A DNA stretch of 64,000 bases from Bin80 sp965261255 (GTDB lineage: Bacteria; Bacteroidota; Rhodothermia; Rhodothermales; Bin80): contig CBDHCQ010000004.1 in the NCBI GenBank assembly GCA_965261255.1, forward strand, positions 2,976,001 through 3,040,000, read 5' to 3'. The position numbers and the translations under genes are program-made. This document shows, piece by piece, positions 36,162 to 45,037 of this stretch. Below the pieces are notes generated by a model, which made no database searches, was not told where the DNA came from, and saw only the letters and a list, made by a program, of their open reading frames with translations. Each line of letters begins with the position of its first letter. Position 1 is the first letter of the stretch.

Positions 36162-38561
36162 ATGCAAGTCTTCATGAACCGTTTTCTACCACTTTTACTA
36201 CTCTTTTTGCTGCCCTCCGCTGTTTACGCACAGATAAATGCCTTTGGCCTCTCTTCCGAGGCTGCCGGCAATTCAATCTTCGTGGGGCATCCTGTTCCCG
36301 ATGACGACGAATCCGGGCTGGTCTATGTGTATCAGCTTTCGGAGGATGGAGAAGTCTGGGAAGTTGCGGCCGAGCTCATGGCTTCAGACGCAAAGCCCGG
36401 CGATGCATTTGGCTACAGTATCGCCTCGGACGGAGATCATCTCGCGATTGGTGCGCCATCTCTGGACAGTCTCGGCGGAGCAGTCTATCTGTTCGCCCGC
36501 AACTCGGAAACCGGCGACTGGCAGGAATTGGCTAAAACGACTGGCACTACGGAAGCTCCCATTGGCGGCACCGTTGCCATTGCAGGATCTATGCTAGTTA
36601 CCAGTGGCATGGTCGGCGTAAATCCGATCAAGTCTGCTGCCGTCTACATGCAAACCGAACAGGGTCTCGAACATACTGCCACACTGGCTCCCGAAGGGGT
36701 CTCGGACACCCTCTTGTTTGGCACTTCTGTTGCCATTGCCGGCAATGGGACCGTGTATGTCGGTGCCCCAGGCGCCAATGAGGGTGCAGGGGCAGTGTAT
36801 CATTTTGCTGACCACGGAGGCAACTGGCATGGAGAGATGATCCTGAGCGGTGACCACGAAAGCATTAATGCTGCCGGGCTTGGTACACTGATCAAGTCTG
36901 CTGGCGATGATTTTGTACTCGCAGCAGGCCCTGGAATCGTCCCCAACATTCAGCCTACTGCGCCGCCGCCGCCAGGTAAACTGGTCTGGGCACGCACTGG
37001 AGAGGAGGGACCCGAAATCCTTCAGGTTGTCGATGGTGAATCGGGCGGGCAACCTGACATCTTTGCCATTGGGTTTGGCCATAGCGATATGCACTTACTG
37101 GTGGGCACCCCGCTCGCGAATGGCCAGGTAGGAGGTGCTTGGGCCTATAAGCTTGACCCCGAAACAACGATGTGGACCAAGACCGGCGAAATAGCAGGCG
37201 GGGATGGAGATCAAATCTTCGGATTTCCGATCTCCGTTAGCGGTCAGAATGCTGTCATCAGTGCTCCCGCTTCCGGCATGGGACAAGGTTCAGTCCGCGT
37301 GGCCAGTATGGATTCAGAAACAGGTGAATGGACCACAAGCGACCCGCTGAAAACAGGCAAAGAACCTCCACCGCTCGTTTCCAGTGGTGCGGTAGACTGC
37401 ACCGAAGGAATTGCGGGGCAGTTTGGCTGTAGCAACGTGGATCTGTTGTCCTTCATGACGGTGGAGGACCTTATGGGAACGGCCCGCGGCAGTCGGACAA
37501 ATGATGTTTGGGGCTGGGTAGACGCCGAAACGGACCGCGAGTATGCGTTGGTGGGTCGCAACGACGGAATGACTTTTGTTGATGTCAGTGACCCGGCCAA
37601 CCCGGTTGTGAAGGGAAATCTCCCGTTAACAGAAGGGGCAAACCCTGCTGTCTGGCGGGACGTGAAGGTCTATGCAGATCATGCTTTTATCGTTGCCGAT
37701 AACGCAGGACAACACGGAGTGCAGGTATTTGATCTCCGGCACCTACGCGAGAATACTGAAGAGCCTATGACCTATTCCGAAGATTCCATTTACGATGGTA
37801 TCGCAAGTGCGCATAACATTGTGATCAACGAAGATACGGGCTTCGCATACGCTGTTGGAAGCAGTGGCGGCGGCGAAACGTGTGGCGGCGGCCTGCACAT
37901 GATTGATATAAAGGATCCCCTCGCGCCTGTGTTTGCCGGTTGCTTTTCAGATACAAATACTGGACGATCCGGTACAGGATATTCGCATGATGCACAGTGC
38001 GTGATCTACGAAGGCCCGGATGTAGATCACCAGGGAAAAGAAATTTGCTTTAACTCAAATGAAACCGCGCTGAGTATTTCGGATGTCACCAATAAGGAGG
38101 CACCCATCGCTCTTTCGTCAGCGGAATATCCTAACGTAGGATATGCACACCAAGGCTGGATTACGGACGACTTTGAGTATTTCTATATGAATGATGAGTT
38201 GGACGAACTTCAGGGTAAGATCGTCGGTACTCGGACTCTCATTTGGGATATAACTGACTTGGACGATCCCCAACTCGCCAAGGAGTTCATATCAGATAAC
38301 CTTTCGAGTGACCATAACCTTTACATTCAGGGAAACCTGATGTATCAGTCCAATTATTTGAGCGGCCTGCGCATTTTTGATATCAGTGATCGCATCAATC
38401 CCGTGGAGGTTGGTTTCTTTGACACCGTTCCTCATGGTGATGACGAACCGAGCTTTGGTGGCTCTTGGAGCAATTACCCTTACTTCCCCAGTGGCACCAT
38501 TCTGATCACCAGCGGGAATGAAGGTCTCTTTATCGTTCGTAAACGGAACATTGACTTGTGA
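36162..38561 (+). CDS. Secreted choice-of-anchor-B / LVIVD beta-propeller protein with FG-GAP repeats
   Basis: Secreted protein of about 800 aa. The ATG at 36162 (or 36174) starts a clear signal peptide ending VYAQ; the frame is open further upstream into glgB without meaning. The first half has FG-GAP-type propeller repeats (FGYSIASDGDHLAIGAPSLD, LFGTSVAIAGNGTVYVGAP). The second half has LVIVD-type blades (DGMTFVDVSDPANPVVKGNL) with the CGGGLHMIDIKDPLAPVFAG block of choice-of-anchor-B proteins. No T9SS sorting domain is present at the end. First of three secreted propeller genes; its stop is 4 bp before the next ATG. Function unknown, probably a surface or outer-membrane associated binding protein. 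Confidence 0.85.
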   Translation: MQVFMNRFLPLLLLFLLPSAVYAQINAFGLSSEAAGNSIFVGHPVPDDDESGLVYVYQLSEDGEVWEVAAELMASDAKPGDAFGYSIASDGDHLAIGAPSLDSLGGAVYLFARNSETGDWQELAKTTGTTEAPIGGTVAIAGSMLVTSGMVGVNPIKSAAVYMQTEQGLEHTATLAPEGVSDTLLFGTSVAIAGNGTVYVGAPGANEGAGAVYHFADHGGNWHGEMILSGDHESINAAGLGTLIKSAGDDFVLAAGPGIVPNIQPTAPPPPGKLVWARTGEEGPEILQVVDGESGGQPDIFAIGFGHSDMHLLVGTPLANGQVGGAWAYKLDPETTMWTKTGEIAGGDGDQIFGFPISVSGQNAVISAPASGMGQGSVRVASMDSETGEWTTSDPLKTGKEPPPLVSSGAVDCTEGIAGQFGCSNVDLLSFMTVEDLMGTARGSRTNDVWGWVDAETDREYALVGRNDGMTFVDVSDPANPVVKGNLPLTEGANPAVWRDVKVYADHAFIVADNAGQHGVQVFDLRHLRENTEEPMTYSEDSIYDGIASAHNIVINEDTGFAYAVGSSGGGETCGGGLHMIDIKDPLAPVFAGCFSDTNTGRSGTGYSHDAQCVIYEGPDVDHQGKEICFNSNETALSISDVTNKEAPIALSSAEYPNVGYAHQGWITDDFEYFYMNDELDELQGKIVGTRTLIWDITDLDDPQLAKEFISDNLSSDHNLYIQGNLMYQSNYLSGLRIFDISDRINPVEVGFFDTVPHGDDEPSFGGSWSNYPYFPSGTILITSGNEGLFIVRKRNIDL

Positions 38562-38565
38562 TGTG

Positions 38566-39921
38566 ATGATGGTTCATAAATCTTTGGTCAGCTTCGCACT
38601 ACTCTTCGTGACGATTACGGGGCACGCACTGGCGCAATCAACGCCAGACGTTTTTGGCCGTGAGGTTTTACCCCTTATTCAAGAAAAATTTGAACCGCTC
38701 CTCGAGCGGGAGATCGGCCTGTCCCTCGAGTCGTGGGAAACATTGATGGCGGGTTCAGATCATGGAGAAGTTGTGATCCCCTTTGACCCGGACGGAAGCC
38801 TGCTTGTTCGCCTGGCAACAAAGCTGTCCACCGATGATCCCCTAAGCGTGCACGCTGCTCATATATCCAAAGAAGACCTGGCGACGGTCCGGTCATGGAT
38901 TGAACGTGGAGCTCCAAATGATAATGGAGAAATTGCTTATTCAGATGCCTCCAATCTCCTTTATGCTTGCATTCAGGGGGCTGCCCGACTGGCAATAGTT
39001 GATATGGATGCGAACGTGGTGATTCGCACCATCGACCTACAGGAGCTGGGATTCACGGCAGATTCCAGACCTCACCATGTTGCCGTTGAACCCGATGGAT
39101 CTGCATTCTATGTTTCCCTAATCGGTGACGACGCCGTGCTCAAGTTTAATCGTGAGAATGAATTGGTTGACCAGATTACTTTCGAGCGTCCCGGAATGCT
39201 GGTCGTCAATCCGGCTGATCGCCAACTGTTTGTAGGCCGCTCAATGAAAGCCGTCAATCCGCCACAACGGATCGGTATTATTGAACGTGATAATATGGAC
39301 CTTGAAGAGTTGGATGTCTTTTTCCCGCGACCACATGCACTTGCGATAGACCCAACCGGGACGTATGTGTATGTGGGAAGTCTCGCAGAAAACCGTATGG
39401 CTACGGTTGATCATGTATCGGAAAGCCCCGAATTACAATCCATTGAAGGCGAAACACACACACTCGTACAATTTGCCGTTTCTCCGGACGGCCAGACCAT
39501 GGTCGTAGGCGGACAGCTGACCGGAGAGTTCTTTTTCTTCGACACATCGGATCCTGCTACCCCGACCTTGGTCGAATCAATTAAAGTCGGGATGGCACCA
39601 TGGCATCCGGTTTTCAGCCCGGATGGCAGCATGGTCTGGTTCGGTAACAAAATGGGAAATCGCGCCACAGTCGTGGATATGGAGAAGCGCGAAGTAGTGG
39701 CAACCGTAGAAGGACTTTCTGAACCTCACGGCGCTGCCATATCGCCCGATGGACGTACAGTGTATATTTCCAATAATAATCTCAACGGAGCCTATCATGG
39801 ACGATACATGTGGCAGGATGACTATCTTCCAGGTGCGATTGCAGTCATTGACTCGGAGAGCCGTGAAATCACAAGGATGCTTGAGGTGGGCCCGAACCCT
39901 ACGGGTCTCGGAACACGCTAA
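38566..39921 (+). CDS. YVTN-type beta-propeller protein with haem-less cytochrome-like domain
   Basis: Secreted, 451 aa. Two adjacent ATGs at 38566/38569 start a signal peptide ending LALAQ. Residues 28-118 follow the pattern of planctomycete-type c cytochrome domains (VLPLIQEK, then GLSLESWETLMAGS, VVIPFDPDGSLLVR, IERGAP). The CxxCH position is occupied by F42-E-P-L-L46, so no haem can be covalently bound. From 120 on there are YVTN/WD40-like blades (PHHVAVEPDGSAFYVSLIGD, HALAIDPTGTYVYVGSL, SPDGQTMVVGG). Starts 4 bp after the previous stop and overlaps the next gene, so it is the middle of a three-gene operon. Confidence 0.83.
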   Translation: MMVHKSLVSFALLFVTITGHALAQSTPDVFGREVLPLIQEKFEPLLEREIGLSLESWETLMAGSDHGEVVIPFDPDGSLLVRLATKLSTDDPLSVHAAHISKEDLATVRSWIERGAPNDNGEIAYSDASNLLYACIQGAARLAIVDMDANVVIRTIDLQELGFTADSRPHHVAVEPDGSAFYVSLIGDDAVLKFNRENELVDQITFERPGMLVVNPADRQLFVGRSMKAVNPPQRIGIIERDNMDLEELDVFFPRPHALAIDPTGTYVYVGSLAENRMATVDHVSESPELQSIEGETHTLVQFAVSPDGQTMVVGGQLTGEFFFFDTSDPATPTLVESIKVGMAPWHPVFSPDGSMVWFGNKMGNRATVVDMEKREVVATVEGLSEPHGAAISPDGRTVYISNNNLNGAYHGRYMWQDDYLPGAIAVIDSESREITRMLEVGPNPTGLGTR

Positions 39922-41743
39922 GAACCCGTTCAATGCGGTTCTTGGGCTGACCGCTTTGATCCTTGCAGGCTGTGCGACAACGCAGGAGGCGAGTCTGGAA
40001 GCCCCGGCATTTCCACCTTCTTATGTCCAGGAGGTGTATAGCATTGAAGTGCTCAATTCCGATGGCGAAGTCCTGGATCATCCGTTCCATGGTGGATTGA
40101 ACCTCCCGCGACCACAGTTGGTCGACATTGACGGGGATGCTGACCTGGATTTGTTTGTCCAGGAACTGACTGGATCCGTAAAGTACTTCGAGAATACTGG
40201 CAGTCCCACGGATCCCTCGTTCACATGGCGCGAAAATCAATACCGTGACCTGGATGTGGGAGAGTGGTATCGGTTTGTTGACCTAGACCAAGACGGCGAT
40301 TACGATCTCATTGGGGAAACCCCTTTCAGCTACGTGCGCTTCTTTCGCAACGAGGGAACAGCAACTGCCCCATCATTCGCAGCACCGCTGGATTCTCTGC
40401 GAGATGCCGAGGGCGTTCCACTCTTCATGGATCGCCAGAATATCCCGACCATAATCGACCTTGACTGTGACGGCCTGCTGGACCTGTTTATTGGCCGCGT
40501 AAGTGGTACCGTGCTCCACTACGAATCTGTCGGTTCAGATGAATCTGGTTTGCCGAGATTTGCACTCGTAACCAACCGATTTGAGGATATAGAAATTGTG
40601 GGGATGTTCGCCACACTGCACGGTGCAAACGCGCTCACCTTTCATGATGTGGATAACGACGGAGACGAAGATCTCTTCTGGGGTGATTTTTTCGAAGCTG
40701 GTGTCCTACTGATCGCCAATACGGGCACATGCAGCAATCCCAACCTGCGCAATGAGCCCATAGCCTATCCTCCAGATGATCCGGTAAAGACCAGCGGTTA
40801 TAATTCCGTGCTGTTCGCCGATTTGGATGGCGACGGAGATTCGGAGCTGCTGTTTGGAGTTCTAGGAGGAGCCTTCAATCCCAATACCTCCGCGGTGGAG
40901 AATTTTTATCATCTGGATCGCACACCAAATGGGTACACACTGAAAACAAAGACGCTGCTGTCTGGCATTGACGTTGGCGCAGACTCTTATCCGGTATTTG
41001 CTGATCTGGACGGGGATGGGGATCAGGATGTTCTGGTGTCCAACAAGATTTCGTCCCACGATTTTGAAACTGGCGAAGTCTACTACTTCGAAAACATTTC
41101 TGAGTCTGGAGTATTGCGCTGGCAACAGCGGGAGCCGCTGGACATTGGAGGCCATTACAATCTTGCCCCTGCCGTTGCTGATCTGGATGCGGACGGCGAT
41201 CTGGATATGTTGGTTGGCACTTGGAATAAGGGCAGCTTGTATTTTCGCAATGATGGAACATCCAGCGCTCCAGACTTTGTTTTGGACGAAAGCAAGACCG
41301 TCACATTAACCCGAGGCAGCAATAGTACACCTGCCCTGGTGGATATTGATGCGGATGGGGATCTTGACCTGTTCATTGGCGAGTCTTCGGGAGATCTGAA
41401 CTTCTACCGCAACAATGGTACTCCCAACCAACCGCAGTTTGACTTGGTGAGTGACAAATTTGAGGATATTGATGTCGGACGTCGAAGTGTTCCACGCTTT
41501 GCAGATCTGGACGGAGATGGAGATCAGGATCTAATTATGGGCCGCGAGGCTGATGGTGTAGTTCTGTACATAAATCAGGGAACTGCACAAGCACCCCTCT
41601 TTGTGGAATCCGGTACACTGCCTGCTCCGTTCCCGATACTTGCAGTACCTGCTTTTGTAGATATAGACGGTGACGGTGACTTGGATGTATTCAGTGGCGG
41701 ACTGGGCGGCGGATTGCTGTTTTTCCGCAATACCCAGTACTGA
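39818..41743 (+). CDS. VCBS/FG-GAP repeat lipoprotein
   Basis: A repeat protein whose blades carry calcium-loop motifs such as DIDGDADLDLF, DLDQDGDYDLI and DIDADGDLDLFIG, the signature of VCBS/FG-GAP propellers. A lipobox (LTALILAGC) follows a hydrophobic stretch, so it is probably a lipoprotein exposed at the surface. The start is uncertain: the ATG at 39818 leaves more than 50 residues before the Cys and overlaps the previous gene by about 100 bases; no better ATG/GTG/TTG lies closer. Function unknown. Last gene of the three-gene propeller operon. Confidence 0.78.
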   Translation: MTIFQVRLQSLTRRAVKSQGCLRWARTLRVSEHAKNPFNAVLGLTALILAGCATTQEASLEAPAFPPSYVQEVYSIEVLNSDGEVLDHPFHGGLNLPRPQLVDIDGDADLDLFVQELTGSVKYFENTGSPTDPSFTWRENQYRDLDVGEWYRFVDLDQDGDYDLIGETPFSYVRFFRNEGTATAPSFAAPLDSLRDAEGVPLFMDRQNIPTIIDLDCDGLLDLFIGRVSGTVLHYESVGSDESGLPRFALVTNRFEDIEIVGMFATLHGANALTFHDVDNDGDEDLFWGDFFEAGVLLIANTGTCSNPNLRNEPIAYPPDDPVKTSGYNSVLFADLDGDGDSELLFGVLGGAFNPNTSAVENFYHLDRTPNGYTLKTKTLLSGIDVGADSYPVFADLDGDGDQDVLVSNKISSHDFETGEVYYFENISESGVLRWQQREPLDIGGHYNLAPAVADLDADGDLDMLVGTWNKGSLYFRNDGTSSAPDFVLDESKTVTLTRGSNSTPALVDIDADGDLDLFIGESSGDLNFYRNNGTPNQPQFDLVSDKFEDIDVGRRSVPRFADLDGDGDQDLIMGREADGVVLYINQGTAQAPLFVESGTLPAPFPILAVPAFVDIDGDGDLDVFSGGLGGGLLFFRNTQY

Positions 41744-42054
41744 TCGGGTTCATCCACGGTTGGCGGTGCTCGACAACAATTGTATTTACGCTGGCCAACT
41801 TGTCTCTTGAACCCCAGTACTTAGATTACCAAGATCATGGGATACAGAAAGAAACGATGCTCAATCCGTGAATCCCTCCTCTGAAACTTTCCAGCACCGC
41901 CTGCAAAAGAATTACCTTTGCTGAACAGTTTGTGGTTTGCTATCCTGCAAAACGGGTTTTCTGATGGACGATTATGAGTGGCCTCCCTTTCCTGCCGACC
42001 TAATCCCTCGTAACTGATAGATCTCTCATCAAAATCACTAGAATCTAGTTGATC
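41744..42054. other. 311-bp gap between the propeller operon and the DUF3800 gene
   Basis: Two operons end here facing each other. I see no gene, repeat or strong hairpin. Confidence 0.45.
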
Positions 42055-42960
42055 TCAAGAAGACAACCCCCTGTTCTTGGTAGGAGCTTTGTCATGTGAG
42101 TGCTGTGGCATGTAATGCCAGAAGTTGATAGGACTTTGCGGATTGGGCGTATAGAGATACCCCTTCGTTTCCAACGAGACTCCAAGCTTCTCCCGTTTGC
42201 AAGATTGATTAAGGTGTGAGATGACCCTGAAACGACCGCGATCTGTTTGAGACATAGAACAGACGGGGCTATCCGCGGGGAATAGGGCAGGTTGGGTCTC
42301 TTGCTTCTCCAGTGCCAGCAATGCTAGGATAATCTCTGGATTTTTTCGTGTATAAGCGGCCATACCAGCAAATAGATCGGCCAGTTGCACGAACGGCGTT
42401 TGGGCTGAATCCACTTGCCCGAAGGTCTTTATATGTGGAGCGATCTGACGGACTTCTTCAGATTCAAGTAAGAATTGACCTGCTCGATCGCGTTGATGCC
42501 AGGTACCATCGCTGGTGAGACAATCACGAATCGTGCCCCAGTCAATTATACTCAGCTCGTCTGGGTGGAGATGCCAGCGAGCACCGGAATTTCGTCGCCT
42601 CATGAGTGAACGATGTAGATGGAAATACATACGACAGTAATTTGCGCAATCATCTCGCTCCTCTACGGAATGACGAGAGTCCTCAATATCCCATGTCACG
42701 ATGTCAAGTCGGAGACCTTGGGATAGTCTTGAAATCACAAAGTCAACTGCTGCATTTGCTCGTTCGACGTTCCTCTGACCTCCCCTCCCGATATTACGCC
42801 ATTTCAATTCCCCCTTCTCTGAACACTCTAAGACGCGACCAAGTTCGGCAGAAATAGCATTAATGCAACTTGGCGAACCATATGGGAGTGAGACAGCAGC
42901 GATACTTCGAAAGCGACCTTGAGTGTACGAACTTTCGTCTGAGAAGACAACATACTCCAT
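42055..42960 (-). CDS. DUF3800 protein, RNase H-like
   Basis: About 301 aa from the ATG at 42960, which gives the canonical DUF3800 start MEYVVFSDESS with the metal-binding Asp-Glu pair D8-E9. Downstream come DIVTWDIEDSRH, SIIDWGTIRD and the family's C-terminal VQLADLFAGMAAY helix. DUF3800 proteins have an RNase H/transposase-like fold and are often found in defence loci; activity is not shown. A GTG at 43077 would extend the protein by 39 residues and lie right after the stop of the SIR2 gene, a possible coupling. Co-directional with that gene, so they are likely one operon. Confidence 0.82.
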   Translation of the reverse strand: MEYVVFSDESSYTQGRFRSIAAVSLPYGSPSCINAISAELGRVLECSEKGELKWRNIGRGGQRNVERANAAVDFVISRLSQGLRLDIVTWDIEDSRHSVEERDDCANYCRMYFHLHRSLMRRRNSGARWHLHPDELSIIDWGTIRDCLTSDGTWHQRDRAGQFLLESEEVRQIAPHIKTFGQVDSAQTPFVQLADLFAGMAAYTRKNPEIILALLALEKQETQPALFPADSPVCSMSQTDRGRFRVISHLNQSCKREKLGVSLETKGYLYTPNPQSPINFWHYMPQHSHDKAPTKNRGLSS

Positions 42961-43080
42961 GAATGAGGGAAAATAAGGGGCTCTATTGACTAACGCTTTA
43001 CAATAAAGTGGATAAGAAAGCAGATATCGTGTGGGAGGTGAGTGATCCACCGCCCGATAGGCCCGAAAGCGTAACACAAC

Positions 43081-44862
43081 TTAGTAACTTGATGAATAAC
43101 GGGTATTCCAGAAAAAATCATTCGCTTGGGCTTCCAATAACCCCAGCCGGCGTTGGCAATCATCAGGTGTTTCACCGAAGATCTTACAAGTGACAAACGG
43201 CGACTGATTTCCACACATGTCTAGCGAATCTTTGACTTCCTGGATGAAATCATTTGGGTCTTGCAGCTGGTTGAGACAGAATAAGCCAGGAGTTATTTTG
43301 GATTCTTGACCGGTTAAAGAGTTTAATGCCAACAGTATTTCGAGTTTCTCAAATGCTAATGCGTACTGATTCTCGTCGGACAGGATACGATGAGCGTGAG
43401 GCTGTAAGTCCCTACGAATCCAATGATTTAGAGGCAAGCGACCCGCCTCCGCTCCTTCTAACGCTTTTATTTCCCTACCAAGGCGGTTGAATCTGCTGTA
43501 AGGGGGCAGGATCTCTACTGCCTTCACATTTCTCGGTTCTGTACCGGTGAGTCCGTAGAAATTTGGGAACATAACGTCAAACAGGCGCTTCAAAAAATGA
43601 AGTTGACTGCCCTCAACCGCACCGATACCCAGTGCATAGAATAGGAGTGTTGCCGGATAGTGTTGCAACTCATACCAGTCGTACCGAAAACCGCGAGTCA
43701 CTTGACCTGGAGCAAGGTTTTCCAGTGTTTTTTCCCACATTGAATAATGGTTTTCTTCAATCCAGAAACCTCCAACCATTCCCATTGATAACAAGGTTGA
43801 GCAAGCTGCCTCGTAACTCTGAACCCTTTTTGTCAATGACTCACTAGTCCACGGAATATCATTGTTCATCGGGAAAGCAGTACGAGATATCTTTTCTCTC
43901 ACATCTTTAACTTCTGCGTTAATCAGATCCCGTAACTTAATTCGGTATTTGGGCTCGGAGAGGTAACGTTTAAGGCTTTGCACCGCAGCTGCAATGGAGA
44001 TTGGGTGACGTTTCGAAAATTCATCAATTGAGATGACATGTTCTAGAATCGTCTCAAAGAACTCCTCAGCATCATGAATCAGAATCTTATAACCTGCACG
44101 GTGCTCGATTAGTTTTTTGGCAACATCTCCTAACTCATCTTTTACTGTCCAGTAAGTCGAATATCTTCGAGATTTAGCTCGCTCAATTGCTCTGCACAGC
44201 GCACTGTCCCATTCCGCCGACCAGCCACATACAATCAAGCCACACTCGTCAAAGATTTGGTCCAATAACCGATCGTATCCGCATGGAAGCTGATCTAGTT
44301 CTCCAGGAGTATTCCTGATCCGCGTGTCTTTGTAGTCGCCATTTATTTTGACTACACAACATTTCGTGTGAATTAATGGTGGCGCCCCATCAATTTGGTC
44401 GGGAGTGCTTAAGACCTGAGGTTCAACTCCCGCTTCTCTGATGGCGGTTTCTATAAGACGATCAAAATTCGTGGTGAGAATGACCTTTACGAAGCCCTTT
44501 ACTACCAATTGTGCGATGGCTTTGTGTGCCTTTGTAGGACACTTGTCACCATTCTCTCTATCAGCCTCGTCTGACTCAAAATACTCATGCAGCAATTTTT
44601 GTCTTTCTGACGGTGTTTTAGCAATCTGATCAAGAAGATCAGAATAGTTTGCCTCCTTCTTAAATGTTTTCAAATACCACTGCGCAGGATCAGGATCACA
44701 TGTTTTCCCCTTGAGTATCGCCAATTTGCGAATTAAATCAAGAGTAATTTCCCATCCCGTGGGAATCTTTGCAGTTCTGGATACCCCTGAACCCAAAAGA
44801 AGAGTATAAACACCGGGGTTGGCTTGAATTGAAAAAGCCAAGGAGTGAATTGGTTCAATCAT
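43081..44862 (-). CDS. SIR2-domain protein, candidate NAD-degrading defence effector
   Basis: 593 aa, soluble. The N-terminal 290 residues are a SIR2-like Rossmann domain: GSG at 24-26, TTNFDRLIE at 130-138, KINGDYKDTRI at 172-182 and IVCGWSAEWD at 210-219. The catalytic position that is usually HG reads N-G here (KING), so it belongs to a subset lacking the textbook His. The C-terminal 300 residues are helical and unassigned, plausibly a sensor. SIR2 domains in defence proteins deplete NAD when phage is sensed. The DUF3800 gene follows directly. Regulation not visible. Confidence 0.8.
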   Translation of the reverse strand: MIEPIHSLAFSIQANPGVYTLLLGSGVSRTAKIPTGWEITLDLIRKLAILKGKTCDPDPAQWYLKTFKKEANYSDLLDQIAKTPSERQKLLHEYFESDEADRENGDKCPTKAHKAIAQLVVKGFVKVILTTNFDRLIETAIREAGVEPQVLSTPDQIDGAPPLIHTKCCVVKINGDYKDTRIRNTPGELDQLPCGYDRLLDQIFDECGLIVCGWSAEWDSALCRAIERAKSRRYSTYWTVKDELGDVAKKLIEHRAGYKILIHDAEEFFETILEHVISIDEFSKRHPISIAAAVQSLKRYLSEPKYRIKLRDLINAEVKDVREKISRTAFPMNNDIPWTSESLTKRVQSYEAACSTLLSMGMVGGFWIEENHYSMWEKTLENLAPGQVTRGFRYDWYELQHYPATLLFYALGIGAVEGSQLHFLKRLFDVMFPNFYGLTGTEPRNVKAVEILPPYSRFNRLGREIKALEGAEAGRLPLNHWIRRDLQPHAHRILSDENQYALAFEKLEILLALNSLTGQESKITPGLFCLNQLQDPNDFIQEVKDSLDMCGNQSPFVTCKIFGETPDDCQRRLGLLEAQANDFFWNTRYSSSY

Positions 44863-44891
44863 ATCGTTATTAGCAAGAAATAGTCTCTTTC

Positions 44892-44936
44892 GACCTTGAG
44901 CGAATGTGGGGTAGCAAGGACCCCCTCCGCAAGGTC
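44892..44936. other. Nested inverted repeat between nrdJ and the SIR2 gene
   Basis: Outer arms GACCTTG (44892-44898) and CAAGGTC (44930-44936) enclose an inner stem GGGGT/ACCCC with a seven-base loop. It lies in the leader of the SIR2 gene, 30 bp upstream of its ATG, and could be a regulatory structure or part of nrdJ termination. No protein-binding consensus is known to me. Confidence 0.4.
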
Positions 44937-44992
44937 AAAATGCGATATAGGCTTTTTCAACTAACCGTGACGCCACGCCTCCTCTTAACCCA

Positions 44993-45017
44993 AGTTCGCC
45001 AAATCAAACGGCGAACT
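44993..45017 (-). terminator. Stem-loop after nrdJ
   Basis: Perfect eight-base arms AGTTCGCC and GGCGAACT with a nine-base loop, 21 bp after the nrdJ stop. GC-rich, but no T-run follows, so it could stabilise the mRNA end as well as terminate. Confidence 0.5.
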
Positions 45018-45037
45018 AATGGTTACGAGGCATATCC

